Source: an uncultured Sphaerochaeta sp.
GTDB lineage: Bacteria; Spirochaetota; Spirochaetia; Sphaerochaetales; Sphaerochaetaceae
Assembly (NCBI RefSeq): GCF_963676285.1
Contig: NZ_OY781063.1
Coordinates: 1,860,001 to 1,924,000 of the forward strand
DNA length: 64,000 nt
Direction: 5' to 3'
The stretch's first letter is position 1. Every line of letters begins with the position of its first letter. Of the stretch, positions 34,958-44,892 are shown piece after piece. A program made the position numbers and the translations under genes. The notes beneath the pieces are model-generated. The model was not told where the DNA came from. It saw nothing but the letters and a program-made list of their open reading frames with translations, and searched no databases.

Positions 34958-35974
34958 ATGCAAATAAAGTTACATAATCTAAAGCGAACGTATGGAGATT
35001 TGCATGCGGTCAATGGAATAAGCCTCGATATCCCTTCAAATACCATTTATGGAATCATAGGAAAGAGTGGTGCAGGCAAATCCACATTGGTTCGCCTGAT
35101 CAGCCTGCTGGAACGACCTGATGAAGGGGAAGTCTTCTTTGATGATGTGAGGGTCGACAACCTCCAGAAGCATTCACTCATAGAAAGACGTAGAAGAGTT
35201 GGGATGATTTTCCAGAACTTCAATCTTTTCTCCAGTCGGAATGCAGAACAAAATATTGCTTACCCATTGGAAATAACCGGGACCCCGAAGAACGAGATAA
35301 CAACCCGTGTTGCGAGATTGCTCTCTCTCGTTGGACTGGAAGGAAGGGGAAAAGCTCCGATCAGTACACTCAGTGGAGGACAAAAACAACGTGTGGCAAT
35401 TGCCCGTGCCTTGGCTTGTAATCCGGATATTCTTTTCTGTGATGAAGCAACCAGTGCCCTCGATCCACAAACAACCCATTCAATTCTCGCCTTGCTGAAG
35501 GAAATCCAGAGAAAAATGAGTCTTACTGTCGTCATGATCACTCACCAGATGGAAGTGGTTCGTGATGCGTGCGACCAGGTGGCTGTCTTGAATGATGGTG
35601 TGGTGGTTGAACAAGGATTGGTCACTGATATCTTTGCCAATCCCAGCAGTGAAGTTACCAAGGATTTCCTTTCCCACTTGGTGGGTGTGGATGAAGCGGC
35701 TGAAGAACCGAATAAGATGGTGCAATGGTCAAAGAAAAGTGGTGCTTATACCTTACGCTTCAGGGGAGGATCCACTGACCAACCGATTCTCAGTAAGATA
35801 AGTCGGCAACTCGGTGTAGATTTCAATATCAGGGCAGGTGGTGTACAAAAAGTGGGTGATATTGAGATTGGGACAATGATAGTGGATATCAGTGGTGATG
35901 AAGATACCCGAAAAAAAGCCATCGAATCGCTCTCTCAAATGGGTGTAGTCGTTGAAGAGGAGGAGAGTGTATGA
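34958..35974 (+). CDS. metN: Methionine ABC transporter, ATP-binding protein MetN
   Basis: ATPase of the D/L-methionine importer, 338 residues from the ATG at 34958, which has GAGGG 7 bases upstream. The earlier ATG at 34937 lies inside the operator-like palindrome and is rejected. Walker A is GKSGAGKST, the signature LSGGQKQR, Walker B ILFCDEATSALD. The C-terminal 80 residues (from about YTLRFRGG) form the NIL domain by which methionine inside the cell shuts off transport. The stop overlaps metI by 4 bases. Confidence 0.95.
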   Translation: MQIKLHNLKRTYGDLHAVNGISLDIPSNTIYGIIGKSGAGKSTLVRLISLLERPDEGEVFFDDVRVDNLQKHSLIERRRRVGMIFQNFNLFSSRNAEQNIAYPLEITGTPKNEITTRVARLLSLVGLEGRGKAPISTLSGGQKQRVAIARALACNPDILFCDEATSALDPQTTHSILALLKEIQRKMSLTVVMITHQMEVVRDACDQVAVLNDGVVVEQGLVTDIFANPSSEVTKDFLSHLVGVDEAAEEPNKMVQWSKKSGAYTLRFRGGSTDQPILSKISRQLGVDFNIRAGGVQKVGDIEIGTMIVDISGDEDTRKKAIESLSQMGVVVEEEESV

Positions 35975-36633
35975 GCAAGCTTTGGATACTGGTTTTTGGA
36001 GCAACCATGGAAACGTTGAGCATGGTCTTCTTTTCAACACTTTTTTCCCTCATTCTTGGGCTTCCTCTTGGAATTCTGCTTTCAGCCACCTCTGGTGAGG
36101 ATCAAGGGGGTATTATCCCGCACCCAGTTTTGAATAATGTATTGGGAAGGATTGTGAATGTGCTTCGCTCTTTTCCTTTCATTATCCTTATGATTCTTCT
36201 GTTTCCCTTATCGAGATTGTTGATCGGTACCAGTATTGGAACTACCGCAACAATTGTTCCGCTGTCCATTGCGGCAGCACCGTTTGTGGCTCGGGTAATC
36301 GAGACCGCACTGAAGGAGGTGGATCCGGGGGTCGTTCAGGCCGCCCGTGCTATGGGTTCCACCAATATGCAAATTGTCCGCAAGGTATTGATACCTGAGG
36401 CCCTTCCCTCCTTGGTTAGTGGAGTTACCCTGACCATCATCAATCTCATCGGTTACTCGGCCATGGCTGGAGCAATCGGTGGGGGAGGATTGGGAGACCT
36501 GGCGATCAGGTATGGATACCAACGATTCCGAGGCGACATCATGGTAGTAGCCGTTGTCGTCATCCTGGTCCTCGTTGAGGTGATCCAGGTAATCGGAAAC
36601 AAGATTAGTGCCAAGCTGCTAGCACGGCGTTGA
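35971..36633 (+). CDS. metI: Methionine ABC transporter, permease MetI
   Basis: A 220-residue inner-membrane permease with about five helices. The EAA loop that docks on MetN is visible (EVDPGVVQAARAMGSTNMQIVRKVLIPEALPSLVSG), and GYSAMAGAIGGGGLGDLAIRYGYQRF is the MetI signature near the C-terminus. It overlaps metN by 4 bases (ATGA) and is followed 59 bases on by metQ. Confidence 0.95.
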   Translation: MSKLWILVFGATMETLSMVFFSTLFSLILGLPLGILLSATSGEDQGGIIPHPVLNNVLGRIVNVLRSFPFIILMILLFPLSRLLIGTSIGTTATIVPLSIAAAPFVARVIETALKEVDPGVVQAARAMGSTNMQIVRKVLIPEALPSLVSGVTLTIINLIGYSAMAGAIGGGGLGDLAIRYGYQRFRGDIMVVAVVVILVLVEVIQVIGNKISAKLLARR

Positions 36634-36692
36634 TCCCATATTATTGTCACTATGTACCTCTCATATAAAGGCGAGAGAAGGAGATGTTGTTC

Positions 36693-37499
36693 ATGAAAAA
36701 GATTCTAAGTGTTTCACTTGTGTTGTTGCTTGCACTTTCATTGTTTGCAGCAGGAACCAAAGAAGAGGCCGATTCCAACACCTTGGTAGTCGGAGCCACC
36801 CCAGAACCCCATGCTGCTTTCCTCGAGTTGGTGGTTGAGGATCTTGCCCAGCAGGGAATTACCTTGAAGATCCAGGAGTTCACCGACTATGTAACTCCCA
36901 ATGAGGCTTTGGAGAGCGGAGAGTTGGATGCAAACTTCTTCCAGCATATCCCCTATCTTGAGTCCTTCAACAAGGAGAAAGGATATCATCTGGCAAATGC
37001 AGGTGGCATCCACGTTGAGCCGTTTGCTTTGTACTCAGAGCAGTATGATTCTATTGCCGAGCTCCCAGAAGGTGCAACGATTGCAATTCCAAACGATCCA
37101 ACCAACGAAGGTAGGGCGTTGCTGTTGCTCCAGAGTGCCGGTTTGTTGACTCTTGATGCAAATGCTGGTCTTGAAGCAACACCGCTGGATATTGCATCCA
37201 ATCCTAAGGGTTTCTCTTTCCGCGAGATCGAGGCTGCAAGTCTTCCTCGTGTACTCTCTGATGTCGATGCTGCTATTATCAATGGCAACTACGCCATTCC
37301 CGCTGGTTTGATCGCAACCCAGGATGGATTGCTTGTCGAAGGTGCAGACAGTCCTTATGTAAATGTCGTTGCCGTCAAGCAAGGACGTGAGAATGACAAG
37401 GCTATTGTTGCTTTGGTTGAAGCACTCCGTAGTGAGAAGATTACCTCCTATGTTGCAGAGCGTTATCCCAATGGTGAAGTGGTTCTTGTGACTGAGTAA
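36693..37499 (+). CDS. metQ: Methionine-binding protein MetQ (NlpA family)
   Basis: Substrate-binding protein of the importer, 268 residues from the ATG at 36693, which has AAGGAG 9 bases upstream; the ATG at 36684 is too close to that site. A signal sequence MKKILSVSLVLLLALSLFAAG is followed by TKEE and the mature domain with VGATPEPHAAFLE, ANFFQHIPYL and IPNDPTNEGRALLLL. Most MetQ proteins are lipoproteins, but no lipobox cysteine is present here, so it may be released by signal peptidase I or anchored by an uncleaved signal. Confidence 0.94.
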   Translation: MKKILSVSLVLLLALSLFAAGTKEEADSNTLVVGATPEPHAAFLELVVEDLAQQGITLKIQEFTDYVTPNEALESGELDANFFQHIPYLESFNKEKGYHLANAGGIHVEPFALYSEQYDSIAELPEGATIAIPNDPTNEGRALLLLQSAGLLTLDANAGLEATPLDIASNPKGFSFREIEAASLPRVLSDVDAAIINGNYAIPAGLIATQDGLLVEGADSPYVNVVAVKQGRENDKAIVALVEALRSEKITSYVAERYPNGEVVLVTE

Positions 37500-37518
37500 C
37501 CGTACTGTAATTACTTTC

Positions 37519-37554
37519 AGCCTCCTTGCAATAGTGCTTGGAGGCTTTGTTTTT
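37519..37554 (+). terminator. Terminator of metNIQ
   Basis: AGCCTCC / GGAGGCT stem with a 14-base loop, followed by TTTGTTTTTG. Confidence 0.85.
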
Positions 37555-37581
37555 GTATTTATATGCAAAAAAATTCGAAAA

Positions 37582-37633
37582 TATGAATAATAATACAGCT
37601 AAACTTGACATATATTGTATAAATATGTACGAT
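37582..37633 (+). promoter_or_regulatory. argF promoter with ARG-box-like operator
   Basis: TTGACA at 37605-37610 and TACGAT at 37628-37633 with 17 bases between. Just upstream, TATGAATAATAATACAGC (37582-37599) closely resembles the ARG box bound by ArgR/AhrC. An ArgR protein is not encoded in this window. Confidence 0.6.
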
Positions 37634-37659
37634 GCCTACAATGAGAACGGAGGCTGATA

Positions 37660-38670
37660 ATGACATCAATGAAAGGACGCAGTTTTTTGACCCTCAAGGA
37701 CTATACAGGACAGGAGATACTTGATCTTCTCCAGCTCTCTGCTGACTTGAAGGCAAAGAAAAAAGGAAACACCTATCCAGAAACATTGCAGGGAAAACTG
37801 CTTACGGGAAAGAATATCGTGCTGATTTTTGACAAGAGTTCCACCCGTACCCGTTGCTCATTTGAAGTCGCTGCTTTTGATGAAGGAGCCTGTGTCACCT
37901 TTCTGACCAACAGCCAGATGGGAAAAAAAGAATCCATCGAGGACACTGCTAAGGTTCTCGGGAGAATGTATGATGGTATTCAGTACCGTGGGTTCTCTCC
38001 TAAGGTAATCAGGGACATTGCCCGCTACAGCAACGTTCCAGTCTGGAATGGGTTGACTGATGATGATCATCCCACCCAGGTGCTGGCGGACGTCCTTACA
38101 GCAATGGAGCATACCCACAAGGCCCCTAAAGACTTGAAATTCGCTTATATCGGGGACGGGAGAAACAATGTCTCCAATGCACTGATGATCGGCGCCGCAA
38201 AACTGGGGATGGAGTATCGTATTGCTGCACCAAAAGAGCTGTTCCCATCCCAACAGTTGCTTGATGAGTTGGCTCCTGCTGCCAAGGAGAGTGGTGCCAA
38301 GTTGTGGGCTACCACTGACCCAGTTGAGGCTGTACAGGGTGTTGATGTGATCTACACCGATGTGTGGGTCTCCATGGGGGAGGAAGACCAGACCGCGTCA
38401 AGAATTTCCTTGCTGAAAGACTATCAGGTGACAATGGATCTCCTGAAAGCCTCCGGGAACAAGCAGGTGCTCTTTGAACACTGTCTCCCTTCGTTCCATG
38501 ATCTCAATACCAGTGTTGCACAGCAGATTCACGAACAATTCGGCCTAACGGAATTGGAAGTAACTGATGAGGTGTTCAGGAGCAATCATTCAGTTGTGTT
38601 TGACGAGGCGGAAAACCGCATGCACACCATCAAGGCTGTAATGGTGGCCACTCTTGCAGAACTAAGCTAG
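37660..38670 (+). CDS. argF: Ornithine carbamoyltransferase
   Basis: Forms citrulline from ornithine and carbamoyl phosphate, for arginine synthesis or, in reverse, arginine fermentation. 336 residues. The carbamoyl phosphate site SSTRTR is at 60-65, followed by [36 protein letters not shown] and the ornithine-side motif HCLP near residue 270. GGAGG lies 6 bases before the ATG. The gene stands alone, with its own promoter and terminator. The ARG-box-like site suggests a biosynthetic role, though an arcB-type role is not excluded. Confidence 0.94.
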   Translation: MTSMKGRSFLTLKDYTGQEILDLLQLSADLKAKKKGNTYPETLQGKLLTGKNIVLIFDKSSTRTRCSFEVAAFDEGACVTFLTNSQMGKKESIEDTAKVLGRMYDGIQYRGFSPKVIRDIARYSNVPVWNGLTDDDHPTQVLADVLTAMEHTHKAPKDLKFAYIGDGRNNVSNALMIGAAKLGMEYRIAAPKELFPSQQLLDELAPAAKESGAKLWATTDPVEAVQGVDVIYTDVWVSMGEEDQTASRISLLKDYQVTMDLLKASGNKQVLFEHCLPSFHDLNTSVAQQIHEQFGLTELEVTDEVFRSNHSVVFDEAENRMHTIKAVMVATLAELS

Positions 38671-38694
38671 CAAGGTTTTATATAACCACACATG

Positions 38695-38732
38695 GCAGTG
38701 TTTCCTTTTAGGGGAAATACTGCTTTTCTTTT
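38695..38732 (+). terminator. Terminator of argF
   Basis: GCAGTGTTTCC pairs with GGGAAATACTGC around a short loop and is followed by TTTTCTTTTT. Confidence 0.85.
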
Positions 38733-39028
38733 TGCCGTTTGGGCAAATCTACCCCAAAAAAGTGAGTCATTATTGCTAGGAGTGTGTCAAAACGAAACAA
38801 AAAAGGATTGAATTACGTAAGGAAAGGGGCGAGTTGATTCAGATTCACATCCTCAAAAGGTTTCTCATGTACACTATCAGTTCTTGAATAAATCATGTAA
38901 ATTGATATAAAGCAATATAATACATTCAATATGGGAGAGTTGATAATAAGTTGGCACACTTTCTGCAATATTATATATGAATCCCGAAAGGGAGTGATGA
39001 AACACATTACAGAACACGGAGGTGTACT
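38733..39028 (+). promoter_or_regulatory. hsp20 control region with a sigma-54-type promoter
   Basis: TTGGCAC at 38952-38958 and TGC at 38964-38966 place GG and GC exactly 10 bases apart, as in -24/-12 promoters read by RpoN. The rest of this roughly 300-base AT-rich stretch has no gene that I can support; it has room for upstream activator sites, but no clear pair was found. No CIRCE element is present. Confidence 0.65.
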
Positions 39029-39457
39029 ATGAAATACTTAACTACAAGAAGAAACTATGATTCACCGGTAGTCTCAGCATTTGATTCTCTGTTCAATGAC
39101 ATGCTTGGCGATTGGGGCATGTATTCCTCAAAGTTTCCGGCTGTGGATATCACGGAGAACGATGATGCCTACATCCTGGAAGCAGAACTCCCTGGGTACA
39201 AGCAGAAGGAAGTGAAGGTCAACATTGAGAAGCATGTCCTGAAACTGAGCTCTGCCAAGGAGACCAAGAAGGAGGAGAAGGACAAAAAGCGCCTTGTCTC
39301 TGAACGTTGCTACCAGTGCTTTGAGCGATCGTTCTCCTTGCCTGAAGATGTAGATGAGGAGAAAATTGCAGGTGAGTTTGCCGACGGTATTCTTACATTG
39401 ACACTTCCAAAGAAGGAAGTAGCAAAACCCAAGGCAATCGAAGTAAAAATCAAATAG
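39029..39457 (+). CDS. Small heat shock protein Hsp20 (alpha-crystallin type)
   Basis: An ATP-independent holding chaperone of 142 residues. The N-terminal arm (MKYLTTRRNYDSPVVSAFDSLFNDML) is followed by an alpha-crystallin domain from about residue 38 (FPAVDITENDDAYILEAELPGYKQKEVKVNIEKHVLKL) to GEFADGILTLTLPK, and a short IEVKIK tail of the IxI type. GGAGG lies upstream of the ATG. It is monocistronic, with a probable sigma-54 promoter and its own terminator. It may work with ClpB, encoded 2.3 kb further on. Confidence 0.94.
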   Translation: MKYLTTRRNYDSPVVSAFDSLFNDMLGDWGMYSSKFPAVDITENDDAYILEAELPGYKQKEVKVNIEKHVLKLSSAKETKKEEKDKKRLVSERCYQCFERSFSLPEDVDEEKIAGEFADGILTLTLPKKEVAKPKAIEVKIK

Positions 39458-39482
39458 GGAATAGACAACCATCCTGTACATG

Positions 39483-39512
39483 CAAGGCCCCGCGAGAAGC
39501 GGGGCTTCTGCA
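39483..39512. terminator. Bidirectional terminator between hsp20 and the M20 peptidase
   Basis: A perfect GCCCCGC / GCGGGGC stem (39487-39505) between two converging genes. The flanks can extend the pairing, and the T-tract on either side is short. Confidence 0.7.
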
Positions 39513-39515
39513 TGT

Positions 39516-40955
39516 CTACCAGTAGGTGATCAGCTGAGTATAGAACTGTTTGGCGAGTGAGATGTTCTCTAGGCTGATCCGCTCATCAGGAGCATGCATC
39601 CGGTCAACTTCGCTACGGTCCATCCGGGCTGGAGTGAAACGGTAGATATAATCACTGAGATTCTGGTATTTTCTTGCATCGGTGGCTCCCATCATGAGGT
39701 ATGGGGTAACAATGGAATCTGGAAACGTCATCTTGATGGTTTCAGAAAGATAACTGTAAGCCTCACCATCAGTCTTGCTGATATGGGAAGGGGGAGTGCA
39801 ATGCATGGGCTTTGCCCTGACAGAATCAGAGGCAATTGTTTTGGTGACCCAGGAGAGAATAGATTCCTGAGTATCTCCTGGGAGCAAACGACAGTTCACG
39901 ATTGCTGTGGCTTTCTTTGCAATCACATTGCTTTTATCGCTTGCTGAGATGACTGTGGGAACTATTGTGCTTCTGATGGCAGCGTTGAGCGTAGCTTGCT
40001 TGGAGAAAACAAACTTCAAGAGACCTGCTGTCAGCCAAAGATTGAGAAAGAGCATGCTGTATGCGAATGGGCCCTCCTTACCTAGATTTGTGAGCATCTG
40101 TTTCACAGGAGGCGTTAATTTTGCAGGCATTTGCTTGTTTTCCAATTTGTGAATAGCCTGGGAGAGTGTTCCCAAAGCAGTGGGAAAAGCAGGGGTGGAG
40201 GAGTGTCCTGCTGTTCTCTCAACCGTGAGCTCTAGATCGAGATATCCTTTTTCTGCAACCCCTACTACCGCAATGCTTTGCTCGAAACCTTTGATGTACT
40301 TTTGGCTAACCACACCACCCTCATCCAATACAAAGCTGAAATGGAGTGCTTGTTCTTGAAAATAGCGAGCAATACGAACAGCTCCCTCTTTGCTGCTGTT
40401 GCTCTCCTCATCACATCCAAAGGCTACATACCAAGTATGCTTGGGGTGTTTTTCTGTTTTGAGTATGTGCTCAAACGCTGATAAGATACTGATTACCTGC
40501 AGTTTGCAGTCAAAGCTACCTCGTCCATAAAGAAAGCCCTCTTCTATTACTCCATCAAATGGAGGATGGGTCCACTCTTGCTCGTTGGCTCCTACCACAT
40601 CCAGATGGGCGGTAAGGAGAGCTGGTTCCCGGCTTTTATCCTCACCGGTGAAACAGTAGACCAGGTTATAGGGACCAATAGCCTTATCGGTTATTCTGTG
40701 TTTGTTGCACAGGGGGAAAGAGGTTTCGAGAAGTGCAAGCAAACGAGAGAACTCATTCCAGTCGGTCAGGTTGGGATCTGCATGTGAGACAGACCTACAC
40801 ATTACTGCTTCGGCGAGAATGGTTTCCTCTTCAATGCCTGTTTGTGATGCAGTGTGAGTTGCTGTACGTTTGGTATATGTTCGCATAGCGATAGTCCTGA
40901 ACACCACTACGGCAAGGATCACCAGGAGGAAAATCGGGAAGAAAAGGAAAAGCAT
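39516..40955 (-). CDS. M20-family metallopeptidase with N-terminal membrane anchor
   Basis: 479 residues from the ATG at 40955, which has GTGGAG 7 bases upstream (the frame extends 5 codons further). A hydrophobic anchor (MLFLFFPIFLLVILAVVVFRTI) precedes a two-domain M20 zinc peptidase with LTAHLDVVG, YGRGSFDCK, CDEESNSSKEGAV and the dimerisation domain containing AGHSSTP. The pattern is closest to the vacuolar carboxypeptidase S / PM20D1 branch. The substrate is probably a peptide or N-acyl amino acid. It converges on hsp20. Confidence 0.87.
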   Translation of the reverse strand: MLFLFFPIFLLVILAVVVFRTIAMRTYTKRTATHTASQTGIEEETILAEAVMCRSVSHADPNLTDWNEFSRLLALLETSFPLCNKHRITDKAIGPYNLVYCFTGEDKSREPALLTAHLDVVGANEQEWTHPPFDGVIEEGFLYGRGSFDCKLQVISILSAFEHILKTEKHPKHTWYVAFGCDEESNSSKEGAVRIARYFQEQALHFSFVLDEGGVVSQKYIKGFEQSIAVVGVAEKGYLDLELTVERTAGHSSTPAFPTALGTLSQAIHKLENKQMPAKLTPPVKQMLTNLGKEGPFAYSMLFLNLWLTAGLLKFVFSKQATLNAAIRSTIVPTVISASDKSNVIAKKATAIVNCRLLPGDTQESILSWVTKTIASDSVRAKPMHCTPPSHISKTDGEAYSYLSETIKMTFPDSIVTPYLMMGATDARKYQNLSDYIYRFTPARMDRSEVDRMHAPDERISLENISLAKQFYTQLITYW

Positions 40956-41050
40956 ATTGAAACTCCACATGAATTCTAGTGTTTTTTACAGTATAGTGGT
41001 ATATTGTATTTCAACAAGAAATTTCTACCAATAGTAGGAGAGTGGGACGC

Positions 41051-41644
41051 ATGCCGAAAAAGATCGATCATGAAGAGAGAAAGGAGAAAATTCTACAAAC
41101 TGCACTGAAAGTCTTTGCAAGAGAAGGCTATCGTGATTCCAACCTCTCTCTGATAGCCACAGAGTGTGGCATTTCCCGTCCTACCATCTATCAATATTTC
41201 AAGGACAAGGAAGAGATCTACTACTATGCGGTGAAGTTGGTAACAGGAAGAATGTTCAACAAGTATGCTGCCTATGCCTGGTCGACCAATCAGGACTTGG
41301 TAAGCAGGATTACCACCATCTGCCTGGATATCATGCAGACAGCAAGTGAGCATGAAGGCGAGTTGACCAGTCTGGTAGATGTCATGTTGCAGATGAAGAA
41401 GGAAGGCCGGGATTTCAATGAGATCATCCTCAGGCGAACGGCCAAGCTCACCATCCTCTTCAAACGTCTCCTTCGTATGGGAGTGAAGACGGGCGATATT
41501 GTTGATTGTGATGTGAACAAGGTTGCAGATCATCTTCTTATGTTGCTTGAATCATCCTGCTTCCAGGTTGCATTCCTTGATACCTTCGATATGCGGCTTT
41601 CCAAGCAGCTGATCAGCACCTATCTGGATTTCTACAGGGCCTAG
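41051..41644 (+). CDS. TetR-family transcriptional regulator
   Basis: 197 residues from the ATG at 41051, which has AGGAG 10 bases upstream; a GTG at 41042 is too close to that site. The N-terminal helix-turn-helix (ILQTALKVFAREGYRDSNLSLIATECGISRPTIYQYFKDKEEIYYYAV) is typical TetR; the ligand domain is not recognisable. clpB follows after 94 bases and the M20 gene is divergent, so either could be the target. I see no clear palindrome in the 95-base gap to the M20 gene. Confidence 0.88.
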   Translation: MPKKIDHEERKEKILQTALKVFAREGYRDSNLSLIATECGISRPTIYQYFKDKEEIYYYAVKLVTGRMFNKYAAYAWSTNQDLVSRITTICLDIMQTASEHEGELTSLVDVMLQMKKEGRDFNEIILRRTAKLTILFKRLLRMGVKTGDIVDCDVNKVADHLLMLLESSCFQVAFLDTFDMRLSKQLISTYLDFYRA

Positions 41645-41738
41645 CCGATACCCGGATTCCTCACTATATTTATGTATGTACAGGAGAAGACCCGCAGGGA
41701 TGGGTCGGTTGCTTCATACCCAAAGGTGAGGAGTATCC

Positions 41739-44321
41739 ATGAATATAGACAAAATGACAATCAAGCTGCGTCAAGCCATCGGCGATGCCGATATGCTGGC
41801 CAACGAACATGGCAACGCAGAAATTACTACAGAACATCTCTTGTTGGCTTTGATCAACCAGAAAGAGGGATTGCTTACCCCGCTCTTTGAGCGTCTGGGG
41901 GTTCCCCCTGCCATGGTGAGTGAAAAACTGGGGACACTGGTCAACAAACTTCCCAAGGCATATGGTGGGAATGTACAGCGTTCCTTGTCTGCCCAACTGG
42001 GGAATCAACTCTATGCCGCTGACAAGATTGCTTCTGACTTCAAAGATCAGTACCTGAGCGCAGAACATTTCCTGCTTGCTGTCCTGGAGGATGCTTCAGA
42101 GGCAAGCAAGGCACTCAAGGCCCTTGGTGTAACCAAGGATGCTCTTATGCAGGCATTGCAGACGATCAGAGGAAACCAGACAATTCAGAGCGAAGATCCA
42201 GAGAGTAGATACCAGGCACTGGAGAAGTACTGCAAGGACATGACCACCCTTGCCCGACAGGGAAAACTTGATCCCGTCATCGGACGAGATGAGGAGATTC
42301 GACGGGTAATGCAGGTGCTTTCCAGAAGAACCAAGAACAATCCCGTATTGATCGGAGAGCCCGGGGTAGGAAAGACTGCCATTGTAGAAGGGCTTGCCTT
42401 GCGTATTGCTTCGGAGGATGTCCCAGAGTCATTGAAGAACAAACAAATTCTGAGTTTGGACCTTGGTGCCTTGGTAGCAGGTGCAAAGTTCAGGGGAGAG
42501 TTTGAGGAACGGCTGAAGGCAGTGGTGAAGGAAGTAACGGCCAGTGAAGGCAGGATCATTCTGTTCATCGACGAGCTGCATACCATTGTTGGGGCAGGGG
42601 CAAGTGAAGGTTCGACCGATGCTTCAAACCTGATCAAGCCAGCACTTGCCAGGGGAGAGTTGCATGCCATTGGTGCGACTACCCTTGATGAATACCGAAA
42701 GTATATTGAACCTGACAAGGCATTGGAACGGCGATTCCAGCCGGTGTTCACCAAGGAGCCTTCGGTGGAGTCGACTATCGCCATTCTCAGGGGGCTGAAA
42801 GAACGGTACGAGGTTCATCATGGAGTACGGATCAAAGATGAGGCCCTTGTTGCAGCAGCCAATCTAAGCAATCGGTATATTACCAATCGCTTCCTTCCAG
42901 ACAAGGCGATCGACTTGGTCGATGAGGCGGCCAGCCAGCTCAAGATGGAAATTGAAAGCCAGCCGGAAGAGTTGGACCAGATAGAGCGAAAGATCCTACA
43001 ACTCAATATTGAGAAGCAGGCACTTTCCAGAGAGACCGACAAAGCCAGTAAAGAGCGATTGGGTAAACTCGAGCGTGAGTTGAGTGAATTGCAGGGAACG
43101 CGTGATGCCATGCATCTGCAGTGGGGCAATGAACGTAATTCCATTGCAAAACTCAGGGAGACAAAGGCAAAGCTTGAGCAGCTGAAAACGGAAGAGCAAC
43201 GTGCGGAAAGAGAGGGCGATTTAGCCAAGGCTGCCCAGATCAAGCATGGAGAAATCCCTGAGTTGCTCAAACAAATCGAAGGTATGACCGAGCAACTTGC
43301 CTCTGTGCAAGTTGAAGGAAAGCAGATGCTCCGCGAGGAAGTCAGTGAGGATGACATTGCACGTATTGTCAGTAACTGGACAGGGGTTCCTGTGGCCAAG
43401 ATGAAGGAAAGTGAGCTTCATAAGTATCTGAATCTTGAACAGGCTCTCTCAGAGCAAGTTATCGGGCAGAAGCAAGCAATTGAAGCAGTGAGCAATGCAA
43501 TCCGCCGAAACAAGGCAGGAATTGGGGATGAGAGAAAACCCTTGGGAACCTTCCTGTTTGCCGGTCCTACCGGGGTTGGAAAGACCTTGCTTGCCAAGGT
43601 GCTGGCACAGCTCCTCTTTGATGATGAGAAAGCCTTGACCCGTATCGATATGAGCGAGTATATGGAGAAATTCTCTGTCAGTAGATTGATCGGAGCTCCT
43701 CCGGGGTATGTAGGGTATGACCAGGGAGGACAACTTACCGAGGTTGTACGCCGGCGTCCCTACTCAGTGATTCTTTTCGATGAGATTGAGAAGGCCCACC
43801 CTGATGTTTTCAACGTGTTGTTGCAATTGTTGGATGATGGCAGGTTGACCGATGGTCAGGGACGGGTGGTCGACTTCACCAATACCGTGATCATCATGAC
43901 CAGCAACCTAGGGAGTCAGCAGTTGCTTGCCGCTGAGACGCATGAGGATGGTGCTCGACTCGTTGGTGAGATAATCCACCAGTCCTTCAAACCGGAGTTC
44001 ATCAACCGTTTGGATGAGATTATTATTTTCGAACGGCTAGGAGAAGCACAGATCCGGAAGATCGTGGTTTTGCAGCTGGAACAGCTTCGTCAACGATTGG
44101 AGAAACGTGGTTTCTTCCTGACATGGGAGGATGATGTGCTCTCATTGCTCTATAAGGAAGGGTATGATCCAGTCTTTGGGGCTCGTCCAATCCGCCGTGC
44201 TGTTCAGCGACTTGTGGAGAACCCCTTGTCTGTACAACTGCTCTCTGGTGATTTCGGCCCTGGGTCGAAAATTTTGCTTACCCTAGAGGGGGAAGAGGTG
44301 GTTGCCCGGAAGATTGACTAG
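41739..44321 (+). CDS. clpB: ATP-dependent disaggregase ClpB
   Basis: A Hsp100 chaperone of 860 residues that pulls apart protein aggregates with DnaK. The double Clp N-domain (1-145) is followed by AAA module 1 (Walker A GEPGVGKT, about 206-213), a long coiled-coil middle domain (about 400-525, rich in Glu, Lys, Leu), AAA module 2 (Walker A GPTGVGKT, about 609-616) and a C-terminal domain. The lack of an IGF/IGL loop fits ClpB rather than ClpA/C. No CIRCE or other heat-shock site was recognised upstream. The 3' end overlaps the convergent MocA-like gene by 44 bases. Confidence 0.95.
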   Translation: MNIDKMTIKLRQAIGDADMLANEHGNAEITTEHLLLALINQKEGLLTPLFERLGVPPAMVSEKLGTLVNKLPKAYGGNVQRSLSAQLGNQLYAADKIASDFKDQYLSAEHFLLAVLEDASEASKALKALGVTKDALMQALQTIRGNQTIQSEDPESRYQALEKYCKDMTTLARQGKLDPVIGRDEEIRRVMQVLSRRTKNNPVLIGEPGVGKTAIVEGLALRIASEDVPESLKNKQILSLDLGALVAGAKFRGEFEERLKAVVKEVTASEGRIILFIDELHTIVGAGASEGSTDASNLIKPALARGELHAIGATTLDEYRKYIEPDKALERRFQPVFTKEPSVESTIAILRGLKERYEVHHGVRIKDEALVAAANLSNRYITNRFLPDKAIDLVDEAASQLKMEIESQPEELDQIERKILQLNIEKQALSRETDKASKERLGKLERELSELQGTRDAMHLQWGNERNSIAKLRETKAKLEQLKTEEQRAEREGDLAKAAQIKHGEIPELLKQIEGMTEQLASVQVEGKQMLREEVSEDDIARIVSNWTGVPVAKMKESELHKYLNLEQALSEQVIGQKQAIEAVSNAIRRNKAGIGDERKPLGTFLFAGPTGVGKTLLAKVLAQLLFDDEKALTRIDMSEYMEKFSVSRLIGAPPGYVGYDQGGQLTEVVRRRPYSVILFDEIEKAHPDVFNVLLQLLDDGRLTDGQGRVVDFTNTVIIMTSNLGSQQLLAAETHEDGARLVGEIIHQSFKPEFINRLDEIIIFERLGEAQIRKIVVLQLEQLRQRLEKRGFFLTWEDDVLSLLYKEGYDPVFGARPIRRAVQRLVENPLSVQLLSGDFGPGSKILLTLEGEEVVARKID

Positions 44322-44883
44322 ATTCAACCAGATGTTGGTATGCATCGAGTGTGTCGATGTCGGTGACATACGCCTCATCGGCAACCTCGATTGCTTGGAC
44401 AGGATAGGCCTGTAGCAGCCCACGCATGGTAAAAGAGCTTTTTTGTGACCTGATAATTGCAAGAAAGCTTGCCTCCAGCAAAACCGGATGACCGAGTCTT
44501 CCTTTGTATGAGGGTCTGGAGACAGGAGCGGAAGTCTGTTCAATCAGATAGAGGTAGTGTCTACTCTCGATAAGGGGCATATCGGCAAGTGAGATAAAAA
44601 ACGGCGAATCATGACCAAGGTAAGAGGCTCCACATATTGTGGAGCTTCCTTGTCCTTTACGGTAATGTTCATTGTGAACAATCTGTAGCTGGGGGCAGGC
44701 AAGATGCGCAACGGCCTGTTTTACTTGATCTGCCTTGAATCCTGTGACCACTACAGTTCTGAGCCCTGCCATCAGCGACTGCTGTACTGCATGTGCAACA
44801 ATGGTGGTACCCTTGTAGGGCAACAGAAGTTTTTTCCCTTTGCTTCGTATCCCGAGGCCTGCGGCCAGAATAAGATTCTGCAT
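44278..44883 (-). CDS. MocA-like NTP transferase (molybdenum cofactor nucleotidyltransferase family)
   Basis: 201 residues with the nucleotidyltransferase signature LILAAGLGIRSKGKKLLLPYKG at the start and ISLADMPLI (metal-binding Asp) at about 96, plus GHPVLLEASF. The family includes MocA, which attaches CMP to molybdopterin, and selenium-dependent hydroxylase maturation proteins. No molybdenum genes are nearby, so the exact substrate is open. Its 3' end runs into clpB by 44 bases; its start faces the DUF554 gene. Confidence 0.8.
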   Translation of the reverse strand: MQNLILAAGLGIRSKGKKLLLPYKGTTIVAHAVQQSLMAGLRTVVVTGFKADQVKQAVAHLACPQLQIVHNEHYRKGQGSSTICGASYLGHDSPFFISLADMPLIESRHYLYLIEQTSAPVSRPSYKGRLGHPVLLEASFLAIIRSQKSSFTMRGLLQAYPVQAIEVADEAYVTDIDTLDAYQHLVESSQSSGQPPLPPLG

Positions 44884-44892
44884 GATTCATCC

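Noticed and set aside
38813..39007. 64-codon minus-strand frame between argF and hsp20
   Set aside because: No ribosome binding site or recognisable protein; it overlaps the sigma-54-type promoter.
41645..41738. CIRCE or similar heat-shock element before clpB
   Set aside because: No TTAGCACTC-N9-GAGTGCTAA or near match on either side of the gene start, nor before hsp20.
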